Positions 7,951-9,310 of a DNA stretch of 9,310 bases are shown in pieces. The first letter of the stretch is position 1. Every line of letters starts with the position of its first letter. Position numbers and translations under genes: made by a program. Origin of the DNA: an uncultured Prevotellaceae bacterium. GTDB taxonomy: Bacteria > Bacteroidota > Bacteroidia > Bacteroidales > Bacteroidaceae. The notes under the pieces are model-generated. The model was not told where the DNA came from. It made no database searches and saw only the letters and a program-made list of their open reading frames with translations. Where the stretch lies: positions 1-9,310 of the forward strand of contig CALFJG010000050.1 of assembly GCA_937877625.1 (NCBI GenBank). The letters run 5' to 3'.

Positions 7951-8330
7951 ACGGCAAAAATCGTCATACGAAAGCCGGATGCACCCCAGTGCATAGCCTA
8001 AGACTTCATAAATGCCTACTTGCTTTTTTTTTCGCCGCCGTCGGTCTCGCCTCCCGCCTCTGCATCTTCAGTGATGCTCTGCGTCCACTCGTCCATCTCG
8101 TCGGGTATGAGGCTGTCGGCAAACTCCATCAGCGACAAACCAAACTCTTTTTTCTCGGCTGCACATGCCGACACGATGCAACACCAAAGATAGGTGCAAA
8201 GGTCGCTGAGGCTCGCCGGGTCTATCTCCGTCACCTCCTTGCCCGTCTCTTTCTTGAAACGGAGCATAGCCCCCATAGTGGGCCTACAGGGGTATGCTTC
8301 GCCGTTGATAGTAATTTCCACTTTCTTCAT
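7699..8330 (-). CDS. Tail assembly chaperone fusion made by -1 frameshift (GT-like)
   Basis: This is the predicted long form. The first frame is read through codon 102 (AAA, 8027-8025), the ribosome slips back one base on the A-run, and reading continues with AAG (8025-8023) in the frame ending at 7699, giving about 210 residues. No stop interrupts the new frame between the slip and the ATG at 7950. The arrangement, a short chaperone and a rarer extended form placed between tube and tape measure genes, is the conserved lambda gpG/gpGT pattern. The short form coats the tape measure and the extension recruits tube subunits or tape. The slip itself is inferred from frames and slippery sequence. 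Confidence 0.78.
7979..7994 (-). repeat. Short perfect hairpin inside the frameshift extension
   Basis: ATGCAC and GTGCAT flank a four-base loop, giving a six-base-pair stem; two further G-C pairs are possible with a two-base bulge. It starts 30 nt after the slippery site in the reading direction, farther than the usual 5-9 nt for a -1 frameshift stimulator, so a regulatory role is uncertain. Confidence 0.4.
8016..8330 (-). CDS. Tail assembly chaperone, short form (G-like)
   Basis: A 104-residue protein starting MKKVEITINGEAYPCRPTM, the usual opening of phage tail assembly chaperones: a short beta hairpin ('ITINGEAY'), 'RPTMGAMLRFKKETGKEV', then a helical part with 'FADSLIPDEMDEW'. The C-terminus is a low-complexity, acidic and glycine-rich tail ending in EKKSK, where the slippery A-run lies. 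It follows the tube gene after 19 nt. It helps fold and hold the tape measure before tube polymerisation and is not kept in the virion in well-studied phages. No clear Shine-Dalgarno precedes the ATG, as is common in Bacteroidota. Family assignment comes from the sequence pattern and position. Confidence 0.82.
   Translation of the reverse strand: MKKVEITINGEAYPCRPTMGAMLRFKKETGKEVTEIDPASLSDLCTYLWCCIVSACAAEKKEFGLSLMEFADSLIPDEMDEWTQSITEDAEAGGETDGGEKKSK
8025..8031 (-). promoter_or_regulatory. Programmed -1 frameshift site (A_AAA_AAA within nine As)
   Basis: On the coding strand the first chaperone frame reads GAA AAA AAA AGC AAG TAG. The run of nine As (8032-8024) contains A_AAA_AAA in the correct phase for two lysyl-tRNAs to slip back by one base, and the stop is met two codons later if no slip occurs. 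After the slip the reading frame is exactly that of the downstream 83-residue part. A purine-rich GGGAGG lies about 18 nt upstream, rather far for a stimulator. RNA polymerase slippage on the A-run is an alternative mechanism. Confidence 0.78.
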
Positions 8331-8349
8331 GGTCTGCGGGAATTAGATG

Positions 8350-8799
8350 TTACGCGCTCTTGCCAGGATAGGTCGTAGGCTCGCCGTCGCTCTCCAGGCT
8401 GATGCTGTAGGTTGCGTCATCCTGTGCGGGGCTGGTCTCCTCGATAGAAGCGATAATGAAGTCTCCTACGACGTAGGGGTTCTCGTCGCCCTCGCGCTGA
8501 AACGCCTTGACCTCAACAGCCTGGCCCTTGCCCCACTTGGCACCGATTTCGTCAAAGCCGTTCTCGGCCTCGCCGTAGAAGCGCAAGCCCTCGGCACTGA
8601 TGGAGATACTGAGTCCCGTAACGCCCTTGCCCTTCCACAAGCCGGAAGAGTAGGATGCACTTGCAGCGGGTTTCACTGCACGGTCTTTGGTCTCACTGTT
8701 GAAAGTGAGGGTGTGGCTGGTGCAATGGCCTACGGCCTTGCCGCCTACACTGAGTAAAAGGTCGCTACCGTTAATGTAGCCTGTTGTTGGTAATGCCAT
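8350..8799 (-). CDS. Major tail tube protein
   Basis: A 149-residue protein whose hexamers would stack to form the tail tube. The N-terminus 'TGYINGSDLLLSVGGKAVG' followed by 'HTLTFNSETKDRAVK' and 'GLSISISAEGL' is the usual opening of TP901-1-type major tail proteins: a strand, a 'G..vgh.ts.tl' strand, then a segment listing substitutable charged residues. 'YSISLESDGEPTTY' near the C-terminus is a typical final strand. Its length is normal for this family, and it lies between a tail completion gene (14 nt upstream) and the frameshifted chaperone, the canonical order. There is no signal peptide or membrane segment. No added Ig-like decoration domain is present. Confidence 0.87.
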   Translation of the reverse strand: MALPTTGYINGSDLLLSVGGKAVGHCTSHTLTFNSETKDRAVKPAASASYSSGLWKGKGVTGLSISISAEGLRFYGEAENGFDEIGAKWGKGQAVEVKAFQREGDENPYVVGDFIIASIEETSPAQDDATYSISLESDGEPTTYPGKSA

Positions 8800-8813
8800 A
8801 ATCTTACTTCGCT

Positions 8814-9200
8814 TTATAGTTTAACATTAAAATCCAGTTGCTGCACAAAGGCATCATCTTCGTAGCCCTCTTCGCTGTCTGCCAATACGCAACTGCGTAC
8901 CCTCAAGCCGTCTTTCTCGCCCTGCGCGTAGTCCAGTGCCTCGCGCACGGCCTCGGCCAGCTCTACGCCGTCGGCATACTTGGCGGTATAGCATACTACC
9001 TCCATTCGCACGGTGTCCGCTCCGGGCTGTCCGGCTTTTGTCGGTTCATGCTCCAAAGCGGCACGGCGGTACAGGATGTAGGGCAGTACCGCCTTGTCGG
9101 TGGCTATAGGGAATATCTTATTCGTGCGCTGCATGACTGCCTCGCTCTTCATAAGCATGTCGCGGATAATCTCGCCCGCACTGAGTGATGTCTTTGCCAT
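8814..9200 (-). CDS. Tail completion protein, DUF3168-like
   Basis: A 128-residue protein resembling the DUF3168/tail completion family (SPP1 gp17-like) that sits at the head-proximal end of the tail and joins it to the connector. Diagnostic features are an N-terminal helix ('AGEIIRDMLMKSEAV'), the 'IFPIATDKAVLPYILYRR' segment where family members have 'iyP......lPyi.y', a mid strand 'TVRMEVVCYTAKYADGV', a helix with 'LAEAVREALD', and a final strand 'FVQQLDFNVKL'. The position before the tube gene is the expected one. The ATG at 9200 is the only sensible start and lies 3 nt after a TAG in another minus-strand frame, consistent with tight operon packing. No clear Shine-Dalgarno is seen. Confidence 0.78.
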   Translation of the reverse strand: MAKTSLSAGEIIRDMLMKSEAVMQRTNKIFPIATDKAVLPYILYRRAALEHEPTKAGQPGADTVRMEVVCYTAKYADGVELAEAVREALDYAQGEKDGLRVRSCVLADSEEGYEDDAFVQQLDFNVKL

Positions 9201-9203
9201 AGT

Positions 9204-9260
9204 CTATAGTAATCCTTGCTTTCTTGCTGCCTTATTGAGATTGTTCTGGAAGTCTTGAAA
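9204..9260 (-). CDS. Possible C-terminal end of the upstream tail gene (interrupted)
   Basis: A minus-strand frame reading FQDFQNNLNKAARKQGLL ends in TAG at 9206-9204, 3 nt before the tail completion ATG. Spacing and the Lys/Ala/Gln-rich composition look like the end of a real upstream gene, where an HK97-gp10-type tail component would be expected. However, the same frame has a TAG at 9263-9261 and contains no start codon, so it cannot be a complete gene as it stands. The strong hairpin next to it may mark a rearrangement, a frameshift or an assembly error. Alternatively the upstream gene ends at TGA 9285-9283 (reading MVFIWP) and this stretch is non-coding. Confidence 0.3.
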   Translation of the reverse strand, partial: FQDFQNNLNKAARKQGLL

Positions 9261-9267
9261 CTAAAGA

Positions 9268-9301
9268 GGTCTTCGTGTGGCCTCAAGGCCATATGAAGAC
9301 C
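9268..9301. repeat. Nested inverted repeat (strong hairpin)
   Basis: Outer arms GGTCTTC (9268-9274) and GAAGACC (9295-9301) enclose inner arms TGGCC (9278-9282) and GGCCA (9287-9291) around a TCAA loop, with a three-by-three internal loop between them. It is directly visible. Read on the minus strand it is followed by TCTTTAGTTT, too weakly T-rich for a confident terminator. It lies at the edge of the window beside a broken reading frame. Confidence 0.6.
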
Positions 9302-9310
9302 ATGTTGTAC

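Noticed and set aside
7742..7957. 71-codon minus-strand frame overlapping the second chaperone part
   Set aside because: Out of frame with the frameshift product, Arg/Gly/Gln-rich, and without conserved motifs; it is a shadow.
7905..8378. Plus-strand frame of 157 codons opposite the chaperone
   Set aside because: Antisense shadow of two better-supported chaperone frames.
8838..9188. Plus-strand frame of 116 codons opposite the tail completion gene
   Set aside because: Antisense shadow; the minus-strand protein shows family motifs and operon spacing while this one shows none.
9268..9301. Hairpin as a rho-independent terminator
   Set aside because: Neither side is followed by a proper T-run, and termination there on the minus strand would cut the tail operon.

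Overview
The window is a stretch of the tail-morphogenesis module of a long-tailed (siphovirus-like) temperate phage or prophage, almost certainly from a Bacteroidota host. Host evidence: the one promoter-like element visible is the Bacteroidota -7 box (TAnnTTTG), gene starts lack strong Shine-Dalgarno sequences and sit behind A-rich leaders, and the tail proteins resemble, as I recall them, those of gut Bacteroidales prophages. By eye the GC content is a little over one half, which fits a higher-GC Bacteroidales genus better than classical Bacteroides, but this is a weak inference.

All structural genes lie on the minus strand, so the module reads from high to low coordinates. The order is: the possible end of an upstream gene (9204-9260), tail completion protein (9200-8814), tail tube protein (8799-8350), tail assembly chaperone (8330-8016) with a second part made by -1 frameshifting (to 7699), tape measure protein (7410-3403), a large baseplate hub/host-recognition protein (3400-47), and the first codons of another gene (27-1). 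Spacings are mostly 2-19 nt, as in one late operon. The tube protein polymerises around the tape measure; the chaperone pair holds the tape measure during assembly; the completion protein closes the head-proximal end; the hub caps the distal end and probably touches the cell surface.

The operon is broken in one place. Between the chaperone and the tape measure (7411-7698) there is a 288-nt gap, and on the opposite strand it carries a 68-residue, two-helix membrane protein gene (7482-7688) with its own -7 promoter box just upstream. This is the layout of a phage 'moron' (a gene expressed from the prophage independently of the late operon). As I recall, coliphage HK97 keeps its superinfection-exclusion gene 15 in this same position, between the frameshifted chaperone and the tape measure. 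This is the most interesting item in the window.

Other points: a nine-A slippery run at the end of the first chaperone frame that fuses it cleanly to the next; two kinds of internal repeats in the tape measure; and a strong nested hairpin next to an apparently interrupted reading frame at the right-hand edge (9204-9301). No integrase, lysis gene, tRNA, CRISPR array, IS element or reverse transcriptase is present.
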